DNA of 45,570 nt from Prolixibacteraceae bacterium (GCA_021740385.1 JAIOZY010000043.1:1-45570), one strand, 5' to 3'; shown: positions 25,839 through 34,959, counted from the stretch's first letter. A program made the numbers and translations. Notes: a model not told the origin generated them from the letters alone.

Positions 25839-27929
25839 ATGAAATTTTTCCCGTTAATATTTTTTTTGTTGTTGATCACAACAGGCCTCTATGCCCAGGA
25901 ACGGGGAATAGCCGGTAATCCATCGCAGCCCGATATGCAACAAATCGACTCGCTTAAAAACAAAACAGAACAAGTTGAGTCGAAAATTGAAGTTTGGACA
26001 CTCGAAAACCAATACAGCACAATTGCACCTGTTGAGCTGGACACGGCATCGCTCAATTTTCACAACTACAATCCCATTTTCAAGAAAAGCATTTCGAACA
26101 GTTACCTTGGATATTTAGGTGCCCCCTATCAGTCAAACATTTTCTTCGACAGGGAGGAAGATCCCGATGGCTTTTATTTCCTGAAAAATATGCAGCATTA
26201 TTATAAAAGCCCCGATGAGGTGGAATATTACAACACAACCACGCCTTTTGCTATTTTGAAGTACCATCAGGGGGGTGTTTCAACCACCGTTTACGAACAG
26301 ATGTTTACAGCTTTTTATACCCGGAACATCGATCCCGGAACAAATTTCGGCTTTTGTTACGATGCCCTGAAAAACGCAGGACAATACGTTTACCAGGAGT
26401 CGTTACACGAACACCTGAATGTTTTTTTCTCGAAAAATTCTGAACGGTACAACGCTTATGCAAGCATTTTAACCGGAACCAACATGGTGGTGGAAAACGG
26501 GGGAGCAAAAGCCAATGTGGTAAACCCTTACACCAATCCCGACAGGGTAACGCCAAACCTCGGTAATTCAATTGAAACTTCCATAAAAAACCTTTCTTTT
26601 TTTACTTCGCACGAATACCTGCTCGGGAGCTTGTCGTCACTTTTTAAAAAAGGTGAATCAACCGGGGATGCCGGTTCAGCCCTGGCTGCAGATACCTCCA
26701 TTGTATTGGCCGACACTTCATTTGTAATGACTGATTCGGCCCGCTTATTGGCCGATTCAACAAAATTTCCGGCCGATTCAACCAAAATAATTTCAGACAG
26801 CAATGCATCAAATGAATTTGTGCCGGCATACAGTATTCAATACAGCCTTGAATATAACCGCTTAAGCCGTTTCATTACCGAAAATTACGTTGATGAATTT
26901 TTTTTCGATACAACCTATCTGAGCTTACAGGCACCTTATACTGATTCAGCTTTATATAACACTTTTAACCACATTCTTCAGTTAAAAGCATTCGAAAACC
27001 CAAACCGCCGGTTCACGTTCGGGAAGCGTGTATACCTCGAAAACGAATTTGTCGAGGCGGCACATCCTGTTCCATACGGGCAGGCTGTTTACACCTATTC
27101 AAACCTCTACCTTGGCGGGGAAATATACCGCAGCGAGGGGAAATTCTGGAGCTGGAATGCATCGGCCCGGGTGGCGTTGTTGGGGCGGAATATGGGCGAT
27201 GCCGTGTTAAAAGGGAGCATACATAAACCCCTCAGGATTTTTGGCGATACGACATACATTGTTGCCGAAGGCTGGTACAGTGATAAAAGGGCCCCGCTTT
27301 TTATCGAGCATTGGCAGGGTAATCATTTCAAATGGGAAAACCGGTTTAAAAAGCAGCACGAAATCGTGGTGAAGGGAAAAATTTCATATCCGCGAATTAA
27401 GCTGCATACGGGTGTAAATTTCGCCCTGCTTAGCAATTACATCTATTTTAACGAAAATGCCGTGCCCGATCAATATGCGAAAGAGTTTTCGGTATTCAGT
27501 TTCTGGATCAATAAAGATTTTCACCTCGGCCCGTTTTGCTGGTCGAATAAAGTGGTTGTACAGCAGGCAACCGACAATACCGCTTTACACTTGCCCTTGG
27601 CAAGTGCTTATTCATCGGCAACTTTTTCGGGGGTGCTTTTTAAAGTTATGAAGTATCAGCTTGGAGCCGAAATTTACTACCATACACCCTTTTATGCAGA
27701 AAGTTATCAACCGGCAACAACCAGTTTTTATCTTCAAAACGATCAGCTTATTGGCGGGTTCCCTTATGTAAATGTTTTTTTAAACGCGAAGCTTAAACGT
27801 ACCAGCGCTTTTGTTATGTACCAGCATGCAAACAGTTGGATAAGTGCCGGGAATTACTTTGGGGCTGCGGGTTACCCGCTAAACAGGGCGGCATTAAGGT
27901 TTGGGTTTTTGTGGACTTTCTACGATTAA
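25839..27929 (+). CDS. Porin_10-like outer-membrane beta-barrel protein
   Basis: About 696 residues. The signal peptide MKFFPLIFFLLLITTGLYAQ is followed by a region with SKIEVWTLENQYSTIAPVELDT, then a long series of alternating aromatic strands (for example HEHLNVFFSKNSERYNAYASI, FYDRE, YNRLSRFITENYVDEFFFDT) and a final strand ending RFGFLWTFYD with a C-terminal aromatic, as expected of a beta-barrel. This matches the Bacteroidota putative-porin family; transport specificity is unknown. A five-fold heptapeptide repeat lies at about residues 284-318. The frame opens at 25689, but the promoter and signal peptide favour 25839. Confidence 0.85.
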   Translation: MKFFPLIFFLLLITTGLYAQERGIAGNPSQPDMQQIDSLKNKTEQVESKIEVWTLENQYSTIAPVELDTASLNFHNYNPIFKKSISNSYLGYLGAPYQSNIFFDREEDPDGFYFLKNMQHYYKSPDEVEYYNTTTPFAILKYHQGGVSTTVYEQMFTAFYTRNIDPGTNFGFCYDALKNAGQYVYQESLHEHLNVFFSKNSERYNAYASILTGTNMVVENGGAKANVVNPYTNPDRVTPNLGNSIETSIKNLSFFTSHEYLLGSLSSLFKKGESTGDAGSALAADTSIVLADTSFVMTDSARLLADSTKFPADSTKIISDSNASNEFVPAYSIQYSLEYNRLSRFITENYVDEFFFDTTYLSLQAPYTDSALYNTFNHILQLKAFENPNRRFTFGKRVYLENEFVEAAHPVPYGQAVYTYSNLYLGGEIYRSEGKFWSWNASARVALLGRNMGDAVLKGSIHKPLRIFGDTTYIVAEGWYSDKRAPLFIEHWQGNHFKWENRFKKQHEIVVKGKISYPRIKLHTGVNFALLSNYIYFNENAVPDQYAKEFSVFSFWINKDFHLGPFCWSNKVVVQQATDNTALHLPLASAYSSATFSGVLFKVMKYQLGAEIYYHTPFYAESYQPATTSFYLQNDQLIGGFPYVNVFLNAKLKRTSAFVMYQHANSWISAGNYFGAAGYPLNRAALRFGFLWTFYD
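26688..26792 (+). repeat. Heptapeptide (21-bp) tandem repeat inside the porin gene
   Basis: Five consecutive 7-codon units read ADTSIVL, ADTSFVM, TDSARLL, ADSTKFP and ADSTKII, followed by a partial SDSN. Each has an acidic Asp at position 2 and Ser/Thr around it. The DNA is degenerate (GCCGATTCAAC recurs in units 4 and 5), so the repeat is not brand new. Confidence 0.85.
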
Positions 27930-28110
27930 GAAATCATTATCAAATGCAATAATAATGTTTTTTAAAACCTTTTATTGGGGTTGATGGCTTTAATTTGCCG
28001 CCCCTAAGTTATTAACATTTGTAAAACAAGTTTGGAATAAATTTGTTGTAACCAAAACAAATGATTCCGTAATTTGGAAGAAAATAGATGTTGAACTAAA
28101 CTATTTTAAT

Positions 28111-29574
28111 TTGAAAAAGATTGTAATATTTATATCCCTTATTACCACAGCAGGACTTTTCCTGAGTTTGTTTTTTGTTGTCAGGAATGTAAAGCAAGAC
28201 AATGTGGAAGGGATAAAAAGCCATAATAAAAACGAATTAAGGCGCATCCTTTCTGAAAAGGAACTGAAAGTTGTTGTCGACTATAATTCGACCAATTATT
28301 TTGTATACAAGGGCCACCCCATGGGTTTTCAGTATGAGCTTCTAAAAGCATTTTGCAACGAAAAAGGACTTGACCTGAAAATTTCTGTAAATAATAATTT
28401 AGAGCAAAGTATTGAAGGCCTTATTGAGGGAGAGTATGACCTAATTGCCCGGAATATGACCGTTACCGCCGAACGTAACCGCGAAATGGAGTTTGCCGAG
28501 TCGTGGGGGCTAACACGCCAGGTATTGGTACAGCGCAAACCGGTTAAAACAGCTTCATCGGGTAGTGGTGTGATAAACTACATTAGCGAACAAATACAAC
28601 TTGGTGGGCAAACGGTTGTTGTACCTGAAAAATCGGTTTACAGCCAGCGGCTTCGGAGCCTTTCGAACGAAATTGGCAACCCGATTACTGTTGTTGAAGA
28701 TTCGCTTAACGGCCCCGAACAACTGATTGCAAGGGTTGCCTCGGGTGAAATTGATTATACCGTTTGCGACGAAAACATTGGCAGGGTGCTTAGCCGGTTA
28801 TACCCTTCTGTCGATATATCGATCCCGATTAGTTTTAACCAGAAGTATGCCTGGGCCATAAAAAAAGATGCGCCAAACTGGAAATCGTATTTAAACGAAT
28901 GGATTAACGAATTTAAAAAAACATCGCATTACCGGATTATATACAACAAATACTTTTCCGATTTTTCGTACCAGTCGTTTGCCTTGAACGCATACAATAC
29001 CATTAGTGGCGAACAAATTTCCGATTTCGATGAAATTATTAAGGAAATAGCCTCTTATTACCAGTGGGACTGGCGGTTAATTGCCTCTGTTGTTATGCAG
29101 GAATCGGGCTTTAATGCCGATGCTGAATCGTGGATGGGGGCTGCCGGACTTATGCAATTAATGCCCGGCACGGCCGAAATGTATAATGTTGACGACGTGA
29201 AAGCACCCCGTGAAAATATCCGGGGGGGTATTGAATATTTGTCGTGGATTGACGAAATCTTCCAGCCCCTGGTACCCGACAGGGCTGAACGGTTGAAATT
29301 TGTACTAGCCTCGTATAACGTTGGCATCGGACATGTGATGGATGCCCGCAAACTGGCCATGAAATACAACCACGACCCCTCGGTGTGGGATGGTAATGTT
29401 GAATTTTTTGTGCTGAACAAATCGTTGCCCAAATATTATTCCGACCCGGTTGTGCGCTGGGGCTATTGCCGGGGCAAAGAACCCGTGAACTACGTAGATA
29501 AAATTATTGATCGTTATCAGCATTACCGTAATACGCTTCCCGGCGAGCCAGATGTTGCTTTAGCAGCAAACTGA
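28111..29574 (+). CDS. MltF-like membrane-bound lytic transglycosylase
   Basis: A 487-residue wall-cleaving enzyme. A signal anchor (KKIVIFISLITTAGLFLSLFFVV) is followed by a periplasmic solute-binding-like domain (about 45-290: LKVVVDYNSTNYFVYKGHPMGFQYELLKAF, VIARNMTVTAERNREMEF-like strand, ASGEIDYTVCDEN) and a C-terminal SLT domain (about 300-470). The catalytic Glu is in VVMQESGFNADA (about 331), followed by AAGLMQLMPGTAE and ASYNVGIGHV. This two-domain layout is that of MltF. It starts with TTG. Its last 71 nt overlap the 3' end of the convergent Nudix gene. Confidence 0.93.
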   Translation: MKKIVIFISLITTAGLFLSLFFVVRNVKQDNVEGIKSHNKNELRRILSEKELKVVVDYNSTNYFVYKGHPMGFQYELLKAFCNEKGLDLKISVNNNLEQSIEGLIEGEYDLIARNMTVTAERNREMEFAESWGLTRQVLVQRKPVKTASSGSGVINYISEQIQLGGQTVVVPEKSVYSQRLRSLSNEIGNPITVVEDSLNGPEQLIARVASGEIDYTVCDENIGRVLSRLYPSVDISIPISFNQKYAWAIKKDAPNWKSYLNEWINEFKKTSHYRIIYNKYFSDFSYQSFALNAYNTISGEQISDFDEIIKEIASYYQWDWRLIASVVMQESGFNADAESWMGAAGLMQLMPGTAEMYNVDDVKAPRENIRGGIEYLSWIDEIFQPLVPDRAERLKFVLASYNVGIGHVMDARKLAMKYNHDPSVWDGNVEFFVLNKSLPKYYSDPVVRWGYCRGKEPVNYVDKIIDRYQHYRNTLPGEPDVALAAN

Positions 29575-30169
29575 ATTCGGCAATGATCATGGCTGTGGCG
29601 CCCCAAATTGTATACCCGTTAATTTTGTAACAAGGCGAAGGAATTTTTCCGCTGGTGGTGCTAAATGTCTCCACCATGCGGTGTTTCTCAATAAGGAAGT
29701 CGCTAACCGGTAAAGCAATTATTTCTTCCACCTCGTGTGTGTTTACCCGGAAAGGTTTGGTGTTGTTTATAAACCCGACTACCGGGTAAATAATAAAGTT
29801 GCTTACCGGTATGTATATTTCCGAAAGGTTCCCAATAATTTCAACGAAAGAAGGTAATATCCCCGTTTCTTCTTCCATTTCCCTAAGGGCCGTATATTGA
29901 ACCGAAGTGTCGGATTTATCCTGCCGCCCGCCCGGAAAGCTGATTTGCCCCGGGTGGTGTTTTAATTTATTGCTGCGGCGGGTCAGGCAAAAATGCAGCA
30001 TGCCCTTAGTTTCAAAAAGGCTAACCAAAACGGCACTTTTTTTAATACAGTCGTTCTTGTCGGGAACCGATATGGGCCTTCCGGCCGGGAGCATTGTCGT
30101 GTGCGCTTTTTCCCCGGGCAATTTTTGTTTTAAAGCATGTATTATGTCGTCTTTTTTGAATTGCTTCAT
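29504..30169 (-). CDS. Nudix hydrolase, CoA pyrophosphatase type
   Basis: About 221 residues. LTRRSNKLKHHPGQISFPGGR (about 76-96) matches the NuCoA motif of CoA pyrophosphatases, and the Nudix box continues to ALREMEEETGI with Asp rather than Glu at the first acidic position, as in NudL. Likely reaction: cleavage of CoA or acyl-CoA to 3',5'-ADP and phosphopantetheine, with Mg2+ or Mn2+. The frame opens at GTG 30175; ATG 30169 (MKQFKKDDII) is preferred. It lies 15 nt after the LolC/E gene on the same strand, so the two are probably co-transcribed. Confidence 0.9.
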   Translation of the reverse strand: MKQFKKDDIIHALKQKLPGEKAHTTMLPAGRPISVPDKNDCIKKSAVLVSLFETKGMLHFCLTRRSNKLKHHPGQISFPGGRQDKSDTSVQYTALREMEEETGILPSFVEIIGNLSEIYIPVSNFIIYPVVGFINNTKPFRVNTHEVEEIIALPVSDFLIEKHRMVETFSTTSGKIPSPCYKINGYTIWGATAMIIAEFSLLLKQHLARREAYYGNADNDQ

Positions 30170-30184
30170 AAACACAATTGTTCA

Positions 30185-31441
30185 TCATTCAACAGCAATG
30201 GCTTCGACAGGTGAAATTTTTGAAATGAAAAAAGAGGGTATAATTATAAACGCTGTAATGGCGATTAATGTTCCGGCGTTGAGCAGAAAAATATAGAAAA
30301 TGTTGAAGTTTACAGGTACAACATCGATGTAATACGAAACCGGATCGAGTTTTAACACACCCGTAAAATGCTGCAACAGGCAAAGCCCTATACCGAAAAT
30401 ATTTCCCCACAACAAGCCCCTTAACGAAAGGAAAGACGAGAGGTAAATAAACACTTTACGTACCCTTAGGTTTGGGTATCCCAGGGCTTTTAATATTCCA
30501 ATCATTCGTGTGCGCTCAATAATAATGATGAGTACACCCGAAATCATGTTAATACCGGCCACGGCAACCATCAGTACCAGCAAAACCCATACGTTCATGT
30601 CGAGTACCGATAACCAGTCGAACAACATGGGGTATTTGGCTTCGATACTGTAAGCCCGTAACATGGTGTTTTCGTTTGCTTCGTTAAGGGTTATCTCCCG
30701 CAAAAACGGGTATACTTCATTTAACCGGTTAAAGTCGTCAATTTGTATCTCGTAACCGCTTATTTCGTTTTGGCTCCACCCGTTTAAACGCTGCACATGC
30801 CTGAGGTCGCCAACAATAAATATCTCGTCAAACTCTTCGAGGCCGGTACTATAAATGCCCGAAATGTTAAATTTGCGGCTACGTGGGGTGATTGCACCTT
30901 CGTTGTAAAAAAAGCAGTACAGGGGGCTTCCGGTTTCAATTTTTAGCAACCGGGCCATTTTTTCCGATACAATTACATCGTCGGTGCGTTTGTTGGTATT
31001 CGTTGCCGGTACTTCGCCTTCAACCATGTTTTTGGAAAAGAAGTCCCAATTATAATTTTCCCCAACGCCTTTTAACACCATGCCGTGAATGTCGGTATCG
31101 GTTTTAATGAGGCCGGGTTTGGTCGCAAAAAACTGAATGTGTTTCACATGCGGTACAGAAGCGCTTTTTTTGATAATAACAGAATCGATTTCAACAGGAA
31201 TGGTTTCAAATGAATAATTAGAATCGTAGTTTACAAGTTGAAAATGTGAGCCAAATCCAATTACTTTTTCCCTTATTTCTTTTTTAAAGCCCACCAGTAC
31301 CGATACGGAAATGATCATAACGGCCAGCCCCAGTGAAATACTTCCTACCGCGATGGTTACAAACCGGTTCGAAACGCCTTTGTCCTTGCCTTTTCCCGTG
31401 AATATTTTTCTTGCTATGAAAAGTTCGGTATTCAAATTCAA
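30185..31441 (-). CDS. Lipoprotein-releasing ABC transporter permease (LolC/LolE family)
   Basis: About 418 residues with the FtsX-like layout: one N-terminal helix (VTIAVGSISLGLAVMIISVSVLVGF), a periplasmic MacB-like core domain (about 50-255), then three helices (LLVLMVAVAGINMISGVLIIIIERTRMIGILKALG and two near the C-terminus). LNLNTELFIARKIFTGKGKDKG at the start and the ERTRMIGILKALG cytoplasmic helix are diagnostic. It extracts outer-membrane lipoproteins from the inner membrane with LolD and LolA. No ATPase gene is adjacent. The frame runs to 31501, overlapping the flippase gene; the TTG at 31441 fits the family start better. Confidence 0.9.
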   Translation of the reverse strand: MNLNTELFIARKIFTGKGKDKGVSNRFVTIAVGSISLGLAVMIISVSVLVGFKKEIREKVIGFGSHFQLVNYDSNYSFETIPVEIDSVIIKKSASVPHVKHIQFFATKPGLIKTDTDIHGMVLKGVGENYNWDFFSKNMVEGEVPATNTNKRTDDVIVSEKMARLLKIETGSPLYCFFYNEGAITPRSRKFNISGIYSTGLEEFDEIFIVGDLRHVQRLNGWSQNEISGYEIQIDDFNRLNEVYPFLREITLNEANENTMLRAYSIEAKYPMLFDWLSVLDMNVWVLLVLMVAVAGINMISGVLIIIIERTRMIGILKALGYPNLRVRKVFIYLSSFLSLRGLLWGNIFGIGLCLLQHFTGVLKLDPVSYYIDVVPVNFNIFYIFLLNAGTLIAITAFIIIPSFFISKISPVEAIAVE

Positions 31442-31487
31442 TTTTTTTTGTAAAAATACATTTATTTCGAACGATTCCGATGCAGCC

Positions 31488-32498
31488 TTACATGGGAACA
31501 TCGGGTTGTTTGGGGTGGTAATTCTTGTTAATTACCGGGAGAAGGACAATGCAAATGGCACCGGTAATGATAACCATTATATTCATGCTGGAGTGGGCAA
31601 GAAGGGCAAAAATTTTACCGTTTACGCTTTCAATTCCATACAGGTAAAGCGACTTTTCGACCATAAAGTGCCATGCGCCAATTCCTCCCTGCACGGGGGC
31701 TACCATGCCAAAACTGGCCATTACAAAAGTGGTTAAACCGGCCAAAGGCCCCAGGTGGCTTGTAAAACCGAAGCTGAAGAACACCAGGTACAGCATTAAA
31801 AAATACATGGACCATATAAAAAACGTGTGTGCAATGTAGGCTTTGTAGCGGCGCATAGTAAGTACCGATTTAATGCCATCGGTAAAGTCCGTTATGATTT
31901 CTTCCAGTTTGTTCTTTTTCCCTTTTTTCTTCGATAGTTTAATGTAAACAATTATGCCCAGTATAATGGCAATAAAACCACCCCATAACCACGGTGAACG
32001 AACAATGGTCCTTATGTTTTCAACAACACCCGGGTTTTGTTTCCCGAATTCAATCACCTTATCCATTTCAACAATCGAAACGGTTAACAGGAGTAAAAAG
32101 AGCATAATTATGTCAACAATGCGTTCGGTTACAACCGTTCCAAACAATTTGGAAAACGGGATTTTTTCATATTTTGAAAGTAGGCCGCACCGTGCAAATT
32201 CACCCATGCGGGGCAAAAGCAGGTTCATAAAGTACGATGCTATTACGGCTATAAATGTATTCGCGGTCCGGGGGTGTTCGCCCAGTGGTTCCAGGGCAAT
32301 TTTCCAGCGCAGTGTTCGGCTTATGTGGCTTAATAACCCAACAAACAGCGAGAGGACAACCCAGCGGTAGTCTACATCGTGTTTAAGTGTGTTGAGAATC
32401 TGGGAAAAATCCTGTCCGCGATATACCAGCCAGAACAAAAAAACACCCAGCAATGTGAATGCTAAATATTTGAGAATATTAAGAATCTTTTTTCGCAA
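31488..32498 (-). CDS. Flippase-like / lysylphosphatidylglycerol synthase TM-domain protein
   Basis: About 336 residues with seven or eight hydrophobic helices, of the UPF0104 family (LPG_synthase_TM). Typical elements are LSHISRTLRWKIALEPLGEHPRTANTFIAV, LLPRMGEFARCGLLSKYEKIPFSKLFGTVVTERIVDI (about 95-135) and GMVAPVQGGIGAWHF near 265-280. The aminoacylation domain of MprF is absent, so a lipid-flipping or unknown membrane role is more likely. The frame opens at TTG 32567, upstream of the candidate promoter; TTG 32498 (LRKKILNILKY) is preferred. It lies about 46 nt before the LolC/E gene. Confidence 0.85.
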   Translation of the reverse strand: MRKKILNILKYLAFTLLGVFLFWLVYRGQDFSQILNTLKHDVDYRWVVLSLFVGLLSHISRTLRWKIALEPLGEHPRTANTFIAVIASYFMNLLLPRMGEFARCGLLSKYEKIPFSKLFGTVVTERIVDIIMLFLLLLTVSIVEMDKVIEFGKQNPGVVENIRTIVRSPWLWGGFIAIILGIIVYIKLSKKKGKKNKLEEIITDFTDGIKSVLTMRRYKAYIAHTFFIWSMYFLMLYLVFFSFGFTSHLGPLAGLTTFVMASFGMVAPVQGGIGAWHFMVEKSLYLYGIESVNGKIFALLAHSSMNIMVIITGAICIVLLPVINKNYHPKQPDVPM

Positions 32499-32538
32499 AA
32501 CGGTATATTTAAATTTTGCTTTATTAACTTTGTGCAAA

Positions 32539-32568
32539 CAAAAATAAGCAATTGTTTTGTTTGACAAA
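32539..32568 (-). promoter_or_regulatory. Promoter of the flippase/Lol/Nudix genes
   Basis: On the minus strand TTTG (complement of 32565-32568) and TATTTTTG (complement of 32539-32546) are 18 nt apart, close to the Bacteroidota consensus. Transcription would begin near 32532. The plus strand here has TTG and TACTTTTT that could serve rsmA, so the region may hold two divergent promoters. Confidence 0.5.
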
Positions 32569-32617
32569 GCAATACTTTTTTAAACATAAATATTTATCAT
32601 GAGCGACCCTGACCCTT

Positions 32618-33388
32618 ATGACAGTTGTAAAGCCAAAGAAAAAACTTGGCCAGCATTTTCTTACGGACCTTTCGATTGCCCGTAGAATTGTTGACTGCCT
32701 TCCGGCCAAAACAACCAATGTGTTGGAAATTGGCCCGGGAATGGGCGTACTAACTCAATTTCTTCTCCAAAATCGGGCGTTAAACGTACTTGCCATTGAT
32801 GTTGACCGTGAGTCGGTTGCATATCTTGAAAATAAATTCCCGGAGCATTCGCAAAAAATTTTACACGGCGATTTTTTAAAAGCTGAAATATCAACTTTTT
32901 TCCAGGGAGAACCATTTTTTATCATTGGTAATTTCCCGTACAATATTTCTTCCCAAATACTATTCAGGGTACTCGATCAAAAAGGGCTCATCACCGGTGT
33001 AACAGGCATGTTTCAAAAAGAGGTGGCACAGCGCATCGCATCGCCCCCGGGTTCGAAAGTTTATGGTATTTTGAGTGTACTTGTACAGGCATATTATAAT
33101 GTTGAATACCTTTTTACCGTTCACGAGCATGTTTTTTCGCCCCCGCCGGCTGTGAAATCGGCCGTAATTTCACTTACCCGGAACGATGTTACCGGGTTAG
33201 GATGCGATGAAAAAATGTTCGCAAGGGTGGTAAAAATGGCTTTTAACCAGCGTAGGAAAATGTTAAGGAACAGCATAAAACCATTACTACAGGATGACGG
33301 GTTCTCGCATCCTTTTTTAGAGCGGCGGCCCGAGCAACTTTCTGTTAAAGAATTTGTTGAGTTAACCAATGCAGTGTCCAACTTTTAA
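32618..33388 (+). CDS. rsmA: 16S rRNA (adenine1518-N6/adenine1519-N6)-dimethyltransferase
   Basis: A 256-residue methyltransferase (KsgA) that dimethylates two adjacent adenines at the 3' end of 16S rRNA during small-subunit assembly. KKKLGQHFLTDLSIARRIVD opens the protein, VLEIGPGMGVLT (about 35-46) is the SAM-binding loop, and GNFPYNISSQI (about 104-114) is the N-x-P-Y-type catalytic motif, with Phe in place of the usual Leu. HVFSPPPAVKSAVISL and a helical C-terminal domain follow. Start ATG 32618 gives the normal length. It is 11 nt upstream of mgtE. Confidence 0.97.
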   Translation: MTVVKPKKKLGQHFLTDLSIARRIVDCLPAKTTNVLEIGPGMGVLTQFLLQNRALNVLAIDVDRESVAYLENKFPEHSQKILHGDFLKAEISTFFQGEPFFIIGNFPYNISSQILFRVLDQKGLITGVTGMFQKEVAQRIASPPGSKVYGILSVLVQAYYNVEYLFTVHEHVFSPPPAVKSAVISLTRNDVTGLGCDEKMFARVVKMAFNQRRKMLRNSIKPLLQDDGFSHPFLERRPEQLSVKEFVELTNAVSNF

Positions 33389-33399
33389 AATTAGTGCTT

Positions 33400-34758
33400 A
33401 TGCCGTTCGAATTAACAAAAGATTTCATTGAAGAAATAAAAGAGCTGATTGAAATTGGCGATAATCAGCGTATTATCGGAACAGTTACCGAACTTCACCC
33501 GGCCGATATTGCTGAAATTATGGAGGCTTTATCGATGGAAGAAGCAAAATACCTGTACCTTTTGCTCGAAGGGGATCTTGCTTCCGACGTGTTGGTTGAA
33601 ATACCCGAAGACGACCGGAAACGTTTTCTGGCCGAGTTGCCTTCCGAAATTATTGCACGGCAGTACATCGAATACATGGACACCGATGATGCGGCCGATG
33701 TTATTGGCGAGTTACCTTCGGATAAAAAAGATGAGGTAATATCATTTATAGGTGACGAAGAACATGCCGATGAAATTAAAACACTGCTGGCTTACGACGA
33801 AGACTCGGCAGGGGGGATAATGGGTGCTGAACTTGTAGCCGTTAACGAAAACTGGAATGTTCAAATATGCCTGAAAGAAATTGGCAGACAGGCACAGGAA
33901 ATCGATGAAATCTATTACGTTTACGTTGTTGATGATAAAAACCACCTCAAAGGCGTTTTGTCGTTAAAGAAACTGATACAATATTCAACCCAAACACCCA
34001 TCTCGAAAATTTACAACAAAGAAGTGATATCGATACATACCAGTGCACACCGTGAAGAGGTTGCACAAAAAATGGAAAAATACGACCTTGTGGCCCTGCC
34101 TGTTGTTGATGATGATGGGTGCCTGAAAGGGCGCATTACCATTGATGATGTGGTTGATATTATACGTGAAGAAGCCGAAAAAGACTACCAAATGGTATCG
34201 GGTATCACCGGCGATGTTGAAATGTCGGACAGTGTTTTGAATATTACGCGCGCACGGTTGCCCTGGTTGTTGATTGGTTTGATAGGTGGCATACTTGGGG
34301 CATTTGTTATTTCGGGAAATGAGCAATCGCTTGAACGTATCCCCAATATGATATTCTTTATCCCGCTTATTGGGGCTATGGCCGGTAACGTTGGGGTGCA
34401 GTCATCGTCAATTGTGGTACAAGGGCTTGCCAGCGGCGTAAACGATTTCCAGAGCATTAGCCGTAAATTGCTGAAAGAGCTGGGTGTGGCGCTTATTGTT
34501 GCTTTTGTGCTTTCGGGTTTGATTTTAATTTTTAACCTTATTTTCGACATTGGCAATTCGGGGCATTCTCTTGCGTACATCGTTAGTTTTTCGCTTTTTG
34601 TAGTGGTGATTTTTGCATCGCTGTTCGGGACATTTATGCCTTTATTTCTTAACAAAATGAAGTTTGACCCGGCCCTGGCAACCGGCCCTTTTATTACGAC
34701 CATGAACGATATTTTGGGGCTACTGGTTTATATGGTTATAGGAAAATTTCTTTTTTAA
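33400..34758 (+). CDS. mgtE: Magnesium transporter MgtE
   Basis: About 452 residues. The N-terminal superhelical domain (about 1-125: LHPADIAEIMEALSMEEAKYLYLLL, DTDDAADVIGELPSDKKDEVI) is followed by two CBS domains (about 130-255; LVALPVVDDDGCLKGRITIDDVVDII) that sense Mg2+, and by five membrane helices (about 285-452) with the pore signature PLIGAMAGNVGVQSSSIVVQGLA. The channel imports Mg2+ and closes when cytosolic Mg2+ is high. The frame opens at GTG 33394; ATG 33400 is preferred. It is probably co-transcribed with rsmA. Confidence 0.96.
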   Translation: MPFELTKDFIEEIKELIEIGDNQRIIGTVTELHPADIAEIMEALSMEEAKYLYLLLEGDLASDVLVEIPEDDRKRFLAELPSEIIARQYIEYMDTDDAADVIGELPSDKKDEVISFIGDEEHADEIKTLLAYDEDSAGGIMGAELVAVNENWNVQICLKEIGRQAQEIDEIYYVYVVDDKNHLKGVLSLKKLIQYSTQTPISKIYNKEVISIHTSAHREEVAQKMEKYDLVALPVVDDDGCLKGRITIDDVVDIIREEAEKDYQMVSGITGDVEMSDSVLNITRARLPWLLIGLIGGILGAFVISGNEQSLERIPNMIFFIPLIGAMAGNVGVQSSSIVVQGLASGVNDFQSISRKLLKELGVALIVAFVLSGLILIFNLIFDIGNSGHSLAYIVSFSLFVVVIFASLFGTFMPLFLNKMKFDPALATGPFITTMNDILGLLVYMVIGKFLF

Positions 34759-34882
34759 ACCTTGTCCAATATGTTTGTTGTTTTTGAAAGTGCTGTAATT
34801 CAAGTTGTTTGTAAGCTTGTATGAAAAGATTTTTTTTCAGGTTTTCTTTTTTGAAACTTGCAAAATCATTGGTATTTTCAAG

Positions 34883-34902
34883 GCAAATTTTTAGAAATTT
34901 GC
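34883..34902 (+). promoter_or_regulatory. Perfect hairpin in the region before purH
   Basis: GCAAATTT and AAATTTGC form an 8-bp perfect inverted repeat with a TTAG loop, about 57 nt before the purH start. It could be an operator or a leader hairpin. There is no T-run after it, so it is not a terminator. Confidence 0.4.
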
Positions 34903-34959
34903 ATTATATTAAACCACTCAGGAAAAATCAATCAATACACAATATAAAACCAGCTTTAA

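Noticed and set aside
32600-32690. Short frame starting at an ATG 18 nt before rsmA
   Set aside because: It ends after about 30 codons, overlaps rsmA in another frame and shows no leader-peptide features.
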